Shown one piece after another: positions 33,090-41,072 of a DNA stretch of 64,000 nt. The stretch is taken from assembly GCA_009777095.1 (NCBI GenBank), contig WRMN01000001.1:178909-242908 (forward strand). Reading direction: 5' to 3'. The position numbers were made by a program, and so were the translations under genes. The number at the start of each line of letters is the position of its first letter. The stretch's first letter is position 1. The notes beneath the pieces are model-generated. The model was not told where the DNA came from. It did no database searches and saw only the letters and a program-made list of their open reading frames with translations. The DNA is from Bacteroidales bacterium. GTDB taxonomy: Bacteria > Bacteroidota > Bacteroidia > Bacteroidales > UBA932.

Positions 33090-34568
33090 TTAACATTTAG
33101 CGTTGCGCATATCGCCGGTTTCCATGAAAGCTTTATGGAATATAAATGCATTATACAGATTTACAGGAGTTTGTCCCTTTACTCCGCTGTTCAGGTATTG
33201 GCGCAATAAGGGACGATAGTCGGGATGGGCGCAATGCTCAATAATACATTCGGCCCGTTCGCGGGGCGATTTACCGCGTAAATCGGCCACTCCATACTCC
33301 GATACGATAATTTTTACCGAATGTTCATGATGGTCGGTATGCGAGACCATAGGCACGAAGGCGCTAATTTTACCCTCCTTAGCCGTAGAAGGCGTTTGGA
33401 ATATAGAGAGATAGGCGTTGCGGGTAAAATCGCCCGAGCCGCCAATACCGTTCATCATCTTCGTTCCCATCACGTGGGTAGAGTTGACGTTTCCGAAGAT
33501 ATCAACTTCCAAAGCCGTATTCATAGCAATAATGCCCAGTCGGCGTATCAACTCGGGGTTATTCGAGATTTCGGAAGGCCGTAATACAATCTTTTTTTTG
33601 AAGAAGGACAAATTACCGTATATTTTTTCCATACAGGGATTGCTCACGGTAAGCGAACTGCCGCTGGCAAAAAGTACGCGGCCATTCTCTATTAATTCAA
33701 TAACCGCATCTTGTATTACTTCCGTATATACTTTAAAATCAGGAATTTGTTTGTTATCCCCCATAGCGGCCAATACTGCGTTGGCAATATTTCCTACCCC
33801 CGATTGCACTGGCAGGAAGGAGGCAGGGATACGACCGGCCTTCATTTCATTGACCAAAAAGTTAGCTACATGCTCGCCAATCTTCGCCGTTACCTCGTCA
33901 ACAGGGGTAAAACCACCGCCTTCATTGGCCTGATTGGTTTCCACGATAACAATCTTCGCAGGGTCAACCTTTACATATTCATTTCCGATACGGGTATCTA
34001 CAGCCTCCATCGCAATTGCGGAACGCTGCGGAGGGTCGGGCGCTTCATACAGGTCGTGCATGCCTCTGATGGCGGCCGAATGCCATTTGTTCAACTCCAC
34101 AATAACCAATTTCGCCAAGCGGGTAATAGTGGGCATAATGCCTACGCCGCAGGTCGGTATAATTTCGCCGGTTTCGGTTACTTCCGCCGCTTCAATAACG
34201 GCCACATCTACAGGGCCTAAAAAACCATAACGCAACTCTTGCGCCATGTGAGACAAATGTAAGTCGAAATACACAACTTCCCCGCTATTGATAGCATTGC
34301 GCAGGTCGTTATTCGTTTGATAAGGACTGCGGAATTTAATGGCTTTGGCACGAACTAAGGCGCCATCAATGCTGTCGCCGGTAGAAGCGCCTGTGAACAT
34401 TCCTATTTTAAAGGGATTACCTATAGCATGTTCTTCTTCGGCGCGTTTAGCCAAAACTGCCGGAACAACTTTCGGGCAACCGGCATGCGTAAATCCGCTA
34501 AAACCCACATTATCATCATGTTTAATTAGCTGTGCCGCTTCTTCTGCAGTAATTCTTTTAATTGACAT
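33090..34568 (-). CDS. Acetyl-CoA hydrolase/transferase (succinate:acetate CoA-transferase type)
   Basis: 492 residues, the normal length for class I CoA-transferases of the Cat1/ScpC/AarC group. GFSGFTHAGCPKVVPAVLA begins the first domain, SGVGNIANAVLAAMG is the CoA-binding glycine motif, FKVYTEVIQD holds the probable catalytic Glu, and NGIGGSGDFTRNAYLS is the oxyanion and substrate loop. It moves CoA between acetate, succinate and related acids, which fits fermentative succinate/propionate metabolism. It is a single-gene unit with its own promoter. Confidence 0.92.
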   Translation of the reverse strand: MSIKRITAEEAAQLIKHDDNVGFSGFTHAGCPKVVPAVLAKRAEEEHAIGNPFKIGMFTGASTGDSIDGALVRAKAIKFRSPYQTNNDLRNAINSGEVVYFDLHLSHMAQELRYGFLGPVDVAVIEAAEVTETGEIIPTCGVGIMPTITRLAKLVIVELNKWHSAAIRGMHDLYEAPDPPQRSAIAMEAVDTRIGNEYVKVDPAKIVIVETNQANEGGGFTPVDEVTAKIGEHVANFLVNEMKAGRIPASFLPVQSGVGNIANAVLAAMGDNKQIPDFKVYTEVIQDAVIELIENGRVLFASGSSLTVSNPCMEKIYGNLSFFKKKIVLRPSEISNNPELIRRLGIIAMNTALEVDIFGNVNSTHVMGTKMMNGIGGSGDFTRNAYLSIFQTPSTAKEGKISAFVPMVSHTDHHEHSVKIIVSEYGVADLRGKSPRERAECIIEHCAHPDYRPLLRQYLNSGVKGQTPVNLYNAFIFHKAFMETGDMRNAKC

Positions 34569-34593
34569 AAGTTCTCTACTTGTATATTAATAT

Positions 34594-34602
34594 ACAAAGG
34601 TA
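34594..34602 (-). promoter_or_regulatory. -7 element for the CoA-transferase gene
   Basis: The minus strand reads TACCTTTGT, 26 bases before the ATG; a tatattaatata palindrome lies between. No clear TTTG is seen at the right -33 distance. Confidence 0.55.
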
Positions 34603-34643
34603 CGAAAGAATTATGAGTTAAATGCAGTCAAAAATTCACAAAC

Positions 34644-34677
34644 TTTGTTTATTTACAAAATTATTGCTTATCTTTGC
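34644..34677 (+). promoter_or_regulatory. Promoter for tRNA-Pro
   Basis: Plus strand TTTG, 21 bases, TATCTTTGC, ending 15 bases before the tRNA. Confidence 0.7.
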
Positions 34678-34692
34678 ACTCCAAAATTAATT

Positions 34693-34766
34693 CGGGGTGT
34701 GGCGCAGTTGGCTAGCGCACCTGCTTTGGGAGCAGGGGGTCCTCCGTTCGAGTCGGAGTACCCCGA
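34693..34766 (+). tRNA. tRNA-Pro (anticodon TGG)
   Basis: A cloverleaf can be drawn: acceptor CGGGGTG/TACCCCG (last pair G-T) with discriminator A, D arm ggcgcagttggctagcgc, anticodon stem CCTGC/GCAGG with loop TTTGGGA (anticodon TGG), and T arm ctccgTTCGAGTcggag. CCA is not encoded. It is a single tRNA on the plus strand between minus-strand genes. Confidence 0.95.
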
Positions 34767-34825
34767 CAAGGGTTTACAGATTTACAAATAGGGTTGCTTT
34801 TTCCAAGCGTACCTTTTCATTTTAT

Positions 34826-35752
34826 TCATTGAAAAAAAAGCGCTACTCCGGCTACGCACAGCGCTGCTCCCACCACCTCAACGGCTGTGGGCAGTTTTTT
34901 ATGCATAATAGCATGGGGAATGAGTATCAAAATAGGAACGGTGGCCATAATCGTAGAGGCAATGCCTGTATTGGTGCGCTGCACAGCTAAGAGCGACAAG
35001 GTAACTCCCAGGAAAGGGCCGAAAAAAGCGCCGCCGAAAGAAGCCCACATTCCTTTTTTATTTTTCACGGCTGCGTATAATTGTCGCTTGCGTCCGCTGA
35101 GATAGATAATCAGCGTGAATCCGATAATGCCGGTTACAATGCGTATTTGTGTTGCGGCAAGCGGAATGTAAACAGGAAAAAATTCCTGACTGCCTATACT
35201 TGCTTCATAGGACTGCATGCCTTTTTTGCTGAGTACAATACCAAGTCCTTGCCCCAATGCGCCGCCCATAGCTATTAACATGCCGCGCAGAGGCAGGCGG
35301 AGATGCACGCCCTTTTCTTTGTTTCGTTTAAATACGGAAATTGCAATCCCCGTAAGGGTAATTACCATGCCGAGCAGGCCTAAGGAGCCCATGCGCTCGT
35401 CTAATATCAAAAATCCGGAAAGGGCGGCTAAGGGTGGAGCTAGAGTCATGAAGAGTTGGGAAAAGCGGGCGGTAATCAGGGTATAGGAATAGAACAGGCA
35501 CAGGTCGCCGAAAACGAATCCTACAAGCCCCGATAGTGACAGCCAGAACCAGGTAGCGCTGTCGGCCTTTTGAGGGAAGGCGCTGCCGGTGAAAAAGAAA
35601 AGTGCAAAGCCAATCAAAAGAATAGCAAATACCAAGCGAATCAAGTTGAGTTGTAACGAGCCTATTCGATTACTTGCATACTCAAAGAAAAGCGCTGTGC
35701 AAGTCCACGAACAGGCTACAAAAATGGCTATAATTTCACCGTGATAATTCAA
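34826..35752 (-). CDS. EamA/DMT-family transporter
   Basis: About 308 residues with ten hydrophobic segments in two EamA repeats (GEIIAIFVACSWTCTALFFEYA and FFGPFLGVTLSLLAVQRTNTGIAST with the second repeat). The family exports amino acids, nucleobases or other small metabolites; the substrate cannot be told. Start: no ATG is available. The track start (TTG at 35776) lies inside a TACCTTTGA promoter element, so the TTG at 35752 (then NYHGEIIAIF) is more likely. It is divergent from mgtE, sharing a short promoter region. Confidence 0.82.
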   Translation of the reverse strand: MNYHGEIIAIFVACSWTCTALFFEYASNRIGSLQLNLIRLVFAILLIGFALFFFTGSAFPQKADSATWFWLSLSGLVGFVFGDLCLFYSYTLITARFSQLFMTLAPPLAALSGFLILDERMGSLGLLGMVITLTGIAISVFKRNKEKGVHLRLPLRGMLIAMGGALGQGLGIVLSKKGMQSYEASIGSQEFFPVYIPLAATQIRIVTGIIGFTLIIYLSGRKRQLYAAVKNKKGMWASFGGAFFGPFLGVTLSLLAVQRTNTGIASTIMATVPILILIPHAIMHKKLPTAVEVVGAALCVAGVALFFQ

Positions 35753-35773
35753 TTTTATTAGATTTTGAAAGTT

Positions 35774-35781
35774 CAAAGGTA
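35774..35781 (-). promoter_or_regulatory. -7 element for the EamA transporter
   Basis: The minus strand reads TACCTTTG, about 20 bases before the proposed TTG start and 16 bases from the mgtE -33 element on the other strand. Confidence 0.5.
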
Positions 35782-35797
35782 GTAAAAATGTACAATT

Positions 35798-35830
35798 TTT
35801 GCATTCTTTCGTAAAAATGCTTAGCTTTGC
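35798..35830 (+). promoter_or_regulatory. Promoter for the leader peptide and mgtE
   Basis: Plus strand TTTG (35798-35801), 20 bases, TAGCTTTGC (35822-35830), a near-perfect Bacteroidota promoter. Transcription would begin near 35837, about 15 bases before the leader peptide ATG and about 115 before mgtE. Confidence 0.78.
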
Positions 35831-35852
35831 ACAAATTTTAACATCTATTTAT

Positions 35853-35906
35853 ATGGACGAAGACCCTTATAGTCAGCTGAAAATTAAATTAATAACTTTA
35901 CTGTAA
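35853..35906 (+). CDS. 17-residue leader peptide of mgtE (MDEDP-type, candidate Mg2+ sensor; not in ORF track)
   Basis: ATG to TAA encodes MDEDPYSQLKIKLITLL. It starts about 15 bases after the expected transcription start and ends 45 bases before mgtE. The acidic run plus proline at residues 2-5 resembles the N-terminus of enterobacterial MgtL (MEPDP...), where such runs destabilise the ribosome at low Mg2+ and raise mgtA expression. The stop codon overlaps the first of two GTAAGG copies that compete for the same CCTTAC segment. The sequence is certain; translation and the sensing role are inferred. No M-box-like structure is apparent. Confidence 0.65.
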   Translation: MDEDPYSQLKIKLITLL

Positions 35907-35951
35907 GGGTTACAGGCAGCTCCTTACGGTATAAATGTGTAAGGAGGTTGC
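35901..35951 (+). promoter_or_regulatory. Translational attenuator: alternative hairpins controlling the mgtE Shine-Dalgarno
   Basis: Segment 2 (gcagctccttac, 35916-35927) pairs with segment 3 (gtaaggaggttgc, 35939-35951) in a 12-bp stem with one bulged G and an 11-base loop; this buries the aaggagg Shine-Dalgarno. Segment 1 (ctgtaaggg, 35901-35909, including the leader stop) can instead pair with tccttacgg (35921-35929), 9 bp with wobbles, freeing segment 3. Segment 1 can also fold alone as ctgtaa-ggg-ttacag. A ribosome completing the leader would cover segment 1 and favour the closed form. Confidence 0.65.
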
Positions 35952-37337
35952 ATGATGAATGATATCAACACGTATTTTCAAGAACTTATTGAAAACAAAA
36001 AATGGAAAGCGCTTAGGTTAGAGGTGCTTAATTTAGAGCCGTTTCAGGTAGCTGAGGTTATAGAAAACCTGTCGGAAGAAGAACAAATTATTCTGTACCG
36101 TGTGCTGCCGCGGGAATTAGCCAAAGAAACGTTCAAACACCTTTCTTCCGATGATCAGGAGCATATTATAGAAAGCTTGGCGAATAATGTAAAAAAGATT
36201 ACCGATCTTTTGAATGATTTGGACCCTGACGACCGTACCGCTTTTTTTGAAGAACTGCCGGGAGAGGTAAGTCAGCGTTTAATTCAATTGTTATCGCATG
36301 AGGAGCGGGAGATAGCCCGCCGCCTGTTGGGATACCCCGAAGACAGCATCGGCCGTTTGATGACGCCCGAATATGTGGCCATCAAACCGCACTATACAGT
36401 GCAGCAGGCATTAGAGCACATTCGTAAGTTTGGGCGCGATTCCGAGACCCTCAATGTGATTTATATTGTGGATAACCGTTGGAACCTGATTGATGACATA
36501 CGCATCAAAGAATTAATATTGGCACAACCCGAGCAACGGATTTCGGAAATTACCGATAACCGTTTTATTGCCCTGAATGCTTATGACGACCAGGAAGTAG
36601 CAGTAAAGGCCTTTATGGACAACGGGCGGGTGGCCTTGCCGGTAGTGGGCTACGACGGCACTTTATTGGGAATAGTTACAGTTGATGACGTGATGGACGT
36701 TGCAGAAGAAGAAAGCACCGAAGACTTCCAAAAATTCGGCGGTACAGAAGGTCTAGACTTATCATATACCAAAACTTCATTATTGGAGATGATAAAAAAG
36801 CGTTCAGGTTGGTTGGTCATTCTTTTCTTGGGAGAAATGTTAACAGCCTCGGCTATGGGGCATTTCGACGAAGAAATCGCCAAGGCGGTGGTGCTGGCCC
36901 TGTTTGTTCCCTTGATTATATCAAGCGGAGGAAATTCCGGTTCGCAGGCTGCCAGTTTGATTATCCGTTCCTTAGCTTTGGGCGAATTAACTGTCAAAAA
37001 CTGGTGGTATGTGATGAAAAAAGAAATCTTCTCCGGTTTAGCTCTGGGAGCTATTTTAGGAATTATAGGCTTTATCCGCATATTAGTATGGCAGGAAGCC
37101 GGTTTTTACGACTATGGCGAATTTTGGCCCTGGGTGGGAATAAGCGTAGCTGTATCGCTGGTCTTTGTTGTGTTATGGGGTACCTTGTCGGGCTCTATGA
37201 TTCCTTTCATTTTAAAAAGAATGAAGATGGATCCTGCCACAGCCTCAGCGCCCTTTGTAGCCACCTTGGTTGATGTTACCGGATTAATTATCTATTTTAC
37301 GATTGCCGCTCTGTTTTTGACCGGAAAACTGTTGTAA
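35952..37337 (+). CDS. mgtE: Magnesium transporter MgtE
   Basis: 461 residues, standard for MgtE. The cytosolic N domain (superhelical, with LPRELAKETFKHLSSDDQ) spans about residues 1-130, and the paired CBS domains (IGRLMTPEYVAIK, GRVALPVVGYDGTLLGIVTVDDVMDV) about 135-255. Five membrane segments hold LGEMLTASAMGHFDEEI, the SSGGNSGSQAASLIIRSLALGE pore-region motif and FVATLVDVTGLIIYF with the conserved Asp of the Mg2+ site. The protein itself is gated by Mg2+ through its N/CBS domains. The upstream leader and hairpins suggest an extra, translation-level Mg2+ control. The strong SD (aaggagg) is unusual for this phylum; ATG at 35955 has better spacing than 35952. Confidence 0.95.
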   Translation: MMNDINTYFQELIENKKWKALRLEVLNLEPFQVAEVIENLSEEEQIILYRVLPRELAKETFKHLSSDDQEHIIESLANNVKKITDLLNDLDPDDRTAFFEELPGEVSQRLIQLLSHEEREIARRLLGYPEDSIGRLMTPEYVAIKPHYTVQQALEHIRKFGRDSETLNVIYIVDNRWNLIDDIRIKELILAQPEQRISEITDNRFIALNAYDDQEVAVKAFMDNGRVALPVVGYDGTLLGIVTVDDVMDVAEEESTEDFQKFGGTEGLDLSYTKTSLLEMIKKRSGWLVILFLGEMLTASAMGHFDEEIAKAVVLALFVPLIISSGGNSGSQAASLIIRSLALGELTVKNWWYVMKKEIFSGLALGAILGIIGFIRILVWQEAGFYDYGEFWPWVGISVAVSLVFVVLWGTLSGSMIPFILKRMKMDPATASAPFVATLVDVTGLIIYFTIAALFLTGKLL

Positions 37338-37359
37338 AAAACCCCGCATTTCTACGGGG
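37336..37359 (-). terminator. Intrinsic terminator of the TonB-receptor/nuclease operon
   Basis: Stem CCCCG/CGGGG with an 8-base loop, followed on the minus strand by TTTTTT. It touches the mgtE stop codon and lies 49 bases after the DUF5689 gene. On the plus strand it lacks a U-run. Confidence 0.75.
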
Positions 37360-37407
37360 CTATTCAAATATTGTTGCTTTGCGACTAAAGTCGTAACGCC
37401 TAATTAC

Positions 37408-38271
37408 CTACAGCGCCGGAACTACGTCTGTGTCGGTATTCAGGATAAGTTGGGGAACATTATTGTACCTCGTGAGTATGCCGGTAAGATCTGCCTTTTC
37501 TCCTATTTGAAACGGCACAGTAAGATCGGCAAATCTAGAATAGCCGCTAGTACGCACCACTACGGTAGTACCATCGTCCATTTGAAAACGTTGTTCGCCA
37601 TAGGCATAATCCATATCTTCACTTATTACATCATCTTCACTTATCATATCCGGCTTTTTTGCCCACTTATCCCATGGAGCTACGGTAACCTGATTCAGAT
37701 AGTAGGAACCGCCCATATAAGCGGCATTTTTTATGGTTACCAATGTTCCGTAATGTGCAGTGGTAATATCATAGGCAGTAAAAATCGCCACCGGAAGTAC
37801 CGGCGTTGATTGCTGACCTCTGAAGATAGTTTCGTTAATAATACCCGGAACATCAATATAAGCAGTTTCGTACCTCGGATTCAGCGAACGGTAGCCGATG
37901 CTTAACATACCGTAATAGTTGCCAAGACACAAATCATAGGGTTTAATGTAAACCCACTGTCCAATGTTATAAGTATTATATAAACCGGTAGTTCCTATTT
38001 TAATTTCTATGCCACCGCTCTCATCTTGAATATAGAAAGAGCGGTAAAAATTACCGTATTTGTCGGTACTGATAACTTTTCCTCCTAATACAATATCATC
38101 ACGCTGAATAATGAGCGGCCCGGTAGTGTGCAGGGCTTTGAATTCCATAATAGTCATATTTGAGTTCATCTCAACCAGTTTATAAGGAGCCGGATCGTCA
38201 TATTTTTGGCAGCCGGCCAAAGAAAAGAGCAGGAGTGCTGCTATTGATAATATGGTAGTTTTAATTTTCAT
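37408..38271 (-). CDS. DUF5689-domain lipoprotein
   Basis: 287 residues with a lipoprotein signal (LLFSLAGCQKYDD). The body matches the DUF5689 pattern: 'MTIMEFKALHTTGPLIIQRDDIVLGGKVISTDKYGNFYRSFYIQDESGGIEIKI', an OB-like beta domain found in Bacteroidota surface lipoproteins encoded next to TonB receptors and nucleases. It probably sits on the outer face of the outer membrane as a partner of the receptor 13 bases upstream. No SusD-like gene is present, so this may act as the substrate-binding lipoprotein. Confidence 0.8.
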   Translation of the reverse strand: MKIKTTILSIAALLLFSLAGCQKYDDPAPYKLVEMNSNMTIMEFKALHTTGPLIIQRDDIVLGGKVISTDKYGNFYRSFYIQDESGGIEIKIGTTGLYNTYNIGQWVYIKPYDLCLGNYYGMLSIGYRSLNPRYETAYIDVPGIINETIFRGQQSTPVLPVAIFTAYDITTAHYGTLVTIKNAAYMGGSYYLNQVTVAPWDKWAKKPDMISEDDVISEDMDYAYGEQRFQMDDGTTVVVRTSGYSRFADLTVPFQIGEKADLTGILTRYNNVPQLILNTDTDVVPAL

Positions 38272-38284
38272 AATAATATCTTTT

Positions 38285-41056
38285 TTAGAAGCGGAAGTAA
38301 ATATTCAGGTAATAGGTGGCGCCAAACATGTAGTAATACTTCGAGTCGAAAGGTTGATAGTAGCCCTCATCCCTATTCTCGGCATTACGCATCTGTTCGA
38401 ACCCGCCGGTTTTGATATTGGTAGTATTCAAAATATTCTTTACGTTGCAGTTGAAACCTAACATATAGCGGCCCAAATACCAGAACTTCCCAATACTGGC
38501 ATTTAGTGTAAAGGCCGGGTCAAACTTTTCCTGTTTACGCATAGCCCTGACAGTTTCTATATCATCACCCATGCCTTGCAAGGCAAAATCGGTACGACGC
38601 AAGGGATTCATGGAAATGTAGGTTGCATTAAAATACGAGAGATCAACATTGAGGAAAAGGTTTCGGCGTGAACGGTAATCTAAGCCGAACGAGAGTGCGG
38701 TTTGCGGCGTTCCGGCTATTTTAAATTTGTCCCAATACACCTTTTCATTTTCCACTATCACACTGGCGTTATTGTCCATCGTTTGGGTTACGTAAGGATT
38801 AGAAGTATAGATATAGTAGCCGTAACTCAAAGCGCCTTTAAAGGTAATATCATAAACCAAGGGTACTTCAACACCCACTTCTGTACCGGTGTGCAATTCG
38901 TTGATACCGCGCATGGCAAAATTACTAAAAGAACGCTGGAGGTCGTCGTAGAAAGTAATTACGTTGGTTTGGTCTTTAATGGTTGTATAGTAACCGGTAA
39001 TGCGCGCTCTCATGAAAGGAAAACTAAGGGCATAATTCAGGTCGGCGCTCATAATTTTGGTAGTGGTTAAACCGGGTAAAAAGTCGTTGCGCGAACGCGG
39101 CGACATCAAGGCATACTGGAAGTAAGGAGCTTCTTCCATCATGGCTACATTAGCCCATATACGATGGGCGTTTGAGATACGGTACGAAACGCCTGCCTTT
39201 GCCGTATAGGTCCAAAAGTTTTTCTTTTCGGAATTGCCGAAAGAATTATTTGGGAAAAGGCCTTTACGGTACAGGCCTTCCCTCCAGAAACGGGTATGCC
39301 CGCCTTCGACAGCAGCATAGGCTTCCCATTCGTTGTAATTATAACGGAACAGCCCCCAAAGGGTTTCATTATACAGATGGCCGTAGTAATCGTATCCGTA
39401 TTTATCCCCTTTTCGAATGAGGCGATTAGGATTATTAAGGTCGTTTTGTATGGCATCGTTGTTACCAAAATCACGTTCTGCAAACTGGTCTATATTCAGC
39501 CAGGCATCGCCGCTCAGCAGGTCTTTCATTATCTTGAAATATTCGGTGCGGTTCCAACGGTAGTTAAATCCTACATTAAAGCGCATATTATTATTAAGTA
39601 CCGTATTCCATTGCAACTTACCATTGATATCGCGCTGGTCGGCATGACGTTCTTCAATCACATATTTAGAGCGGCGGGTCGTAGTCGATACACCTTCAAG
39701 TTGTCCGTCGTCCACTGAAAAATAAGAGTTGTAGTTCACATTGTACAGCCTGTCCCAGTTGATTTGCCGTGCATTCCAGTCCGACTTCCAACTTTCCGTC
39801 AGGTAGCCCGCCTTTACCGGATCAGCATTTGAAGGTGTGGCAGGATCGGCATAGTAGCTGGGCAGGTAACGATAGTAATCGGGACGCGGGTCGGGAGCAT
39901 CATACCAATCAAGGGCCGAATAGCCGTTGAAGCCGAAACGGAATGCAAAGGCAGCCAATAATTTATTGTTTGCATTGATATCCCACGAATAGTTTAACAC
40001 CAGCACCGGCTCGTGGTAGTTGCGTTCGCGGGCATTACGGCGGGCGCCGTCAATTCCTCCCTGAAACCCCCAGTTAGGATTATAGTAGTTGGATCCTACC
40101 AAGTCATACACTTCCTGTGTAGCGGCGGCAGCCACGCCGCGCGTAGTAGGCGATCCGAAGGCGGTCAATGCCAAACGGTGGGCGCCCAAACGTTTTTCTA
40201 TTGAGCCAAAATAAGCCCAGGAATTGTAAGGCGTAGCATATTCCCAGAAATTGCCGCCTTGGCGGGTAGATAAAGAGAAGGCATATGACCATCCATTTTC
40301 ATTTTCGCCCGAAGCATAGGTCAACATTCCGCGAAAGAGGTACTGTCCGCTGGCATTCACTACACTTCCCCGCCATCCTTTGCGCAGCTGCGATGCGGTG
40401 GCATTAACGTTAGTTGTACCGTTTATGGAGCCTACTCCATAGTCGGCATACATCAATCCGCTGGTTTGTTCCTGATTGCGGGTTGCTTCGTTCAGCCCCC
40501 CCCAAAGTGAAAAGGGCGTAAAGCCGTTCATGGCGTCGCTTAGATAAATGCCATTAAAATAAACGGAAGATTTAGCGCCTTCGTAGCCGCGGTTACGAAA
40601 ACGCATAGCGCCGAAGTTATAGGCAGCAATATTGTCGTACACATCTCTCGAAGCAGAAAGACTTACCGGTAAATCCTGTGCATTATCGCCGCTTTCATTA
40701 TCCACGTCCAAAAAGAATTCATCAATATTTTCCCCCCTGAACTCTGGCGCTAAGGTAACAAAATTAAGGTTGGTAACCTGTCCGTCAACCACTCTTACAC
40801 TCATGCGGACGGAAGTAAAATCATCTGCTTCAACCTCTATATCCCATGTGCCGGCAGGAATATCCTTAATTTCGAAAACTCCACGGTCAGTATAAACAGT
40901 CAGCGGCAATGGGGTATTAATGGTTACCTTAGCCCCATCAAGCATTTGTCGGTTATTGCGGATAACCACATTACCCGTAACACTGCCTGTTTCCTGAGCC
41001 AACGCTGTGGATAGGAGCAAGAGCAGTAAGGGTAGTAATAGTAATTTAATTTTCAT
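38285..41056 (-). CDS. TonB-dependent outer-membrane receptor
   Basis: 923 residues. It has a signal peptide (to ALAQE), an N-terminal carboxypeptidase-regulatory-like beta-sandwich (about 22-115; GSVTGNVVIRNNRQMLDGAKV), a plug domain (about 120-240; AYNFGAMRFRNRGYEGAKSSVYFNGI) and a beta-barrel ending in the aromatic YYLNIYFRF. The receptor imports a substrate using TonB/ExbBD energy. It is not a SusC of a SusC/D pair: no SusD follows. Placed between a DUF5689 lipoprotein and a secreted phosphodiesterase-fold nuclease, its cargo may be nucleic-acid breakdown products. Confidence 0.88.
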   Translation of the reverse strand: MKIKLLLLPLLLLLLSTALAQETGSVTGNVVIRNNRQMLDGAKVTINTPLPLTVYTDRGVFEIKDIPAGTWDIEVEADDFTSVRMSVRVVDGQVTNLNFVTLAPEFRGENIDEFFLDVDNESGDNAQDLPVSLSASRDVYDNIAAYNFGAMRFRNRGYEGAKSSVYFNGIYLSDAMNGFTPFSLWGGLNEATRNQEQTSGLMYADYGVGSINGTTNVNATASQLRKGWRGSVVNASGQYLFRGMLTYASGENENGWSYAFSLSTRQGGNFWEYATPYNSWAYFGSIEKRLGAHRLALTAFGSPTTRGVAAAATQEVYDLVGSNYYNPNWGFQGGIDGARRNARERNYHEPVLVLNYSWDINANNKLLAAFAFRFGFNGYSALDWYDAPDPRPDYYRYLPSYYADPATPSNADPVKAGYLTESWKSDWNARQINWDRLYNVNYNSYFSVDDGQLEGVSTTTRRSKYVIEERHADQRDINGKLQWNTVLNNNMRFNVGFNYRWNRTEYFKIMKDLLSGDAWLNIDQFAERDFGNNDAIQNDLNNPNRLIRKGDKYGYDYYGHLYNETLWGLFRYNYNEWEAYAAVEGGHTRFWREGLYRKGLFPNNSFGNSEKKNFWTYTAKAGVSYRISNAHRIWANVAMMEEAPYFQYALMSPRSRNDFLPGLTTTKIMSADLNYALSFPFMRARITGYYTTIKDQTNVITFYDDLQRSFSNFAMRGINELHTGTEVGVEVPLVYDITFKGALSYGYYIYTSNPYVTQTMDNNASVIVENEKVYWDKFKIAGTPQTALSFGLDYRSRRNLFLNVDLSYFNATYISMNPLRRTDFALQGMGDDIETVRAMRKQEKFDPAFTLNASIGKFWYLGRYMLGFNCNVKNILNTTNIKTGGFEQMRNAENRDEGYYQPFDSKYYYMFGATYYLNIYFRF

Positions 41057-41072
41057 AATGTCTTATACTTTT

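Noticed and set aside
35830-35952. M-box (ykoK) Mg2+ riboswitch before mgtE
   Set aside because: The leader is only about 115 bases and lacks the large conserved M-box core; the leader peptide with two alternative hairpins explains it better.
36650-37081. 143-residue minus-strand ORF
   Set aside because: Antisense shadow of the mgtE membrane domain.
37408-41056. Classical SusC/SusD polysaccharide-utilisation locus
   Set aside because: No SusD gene and no glycoside hydrolases; the neighbours are nucleases.
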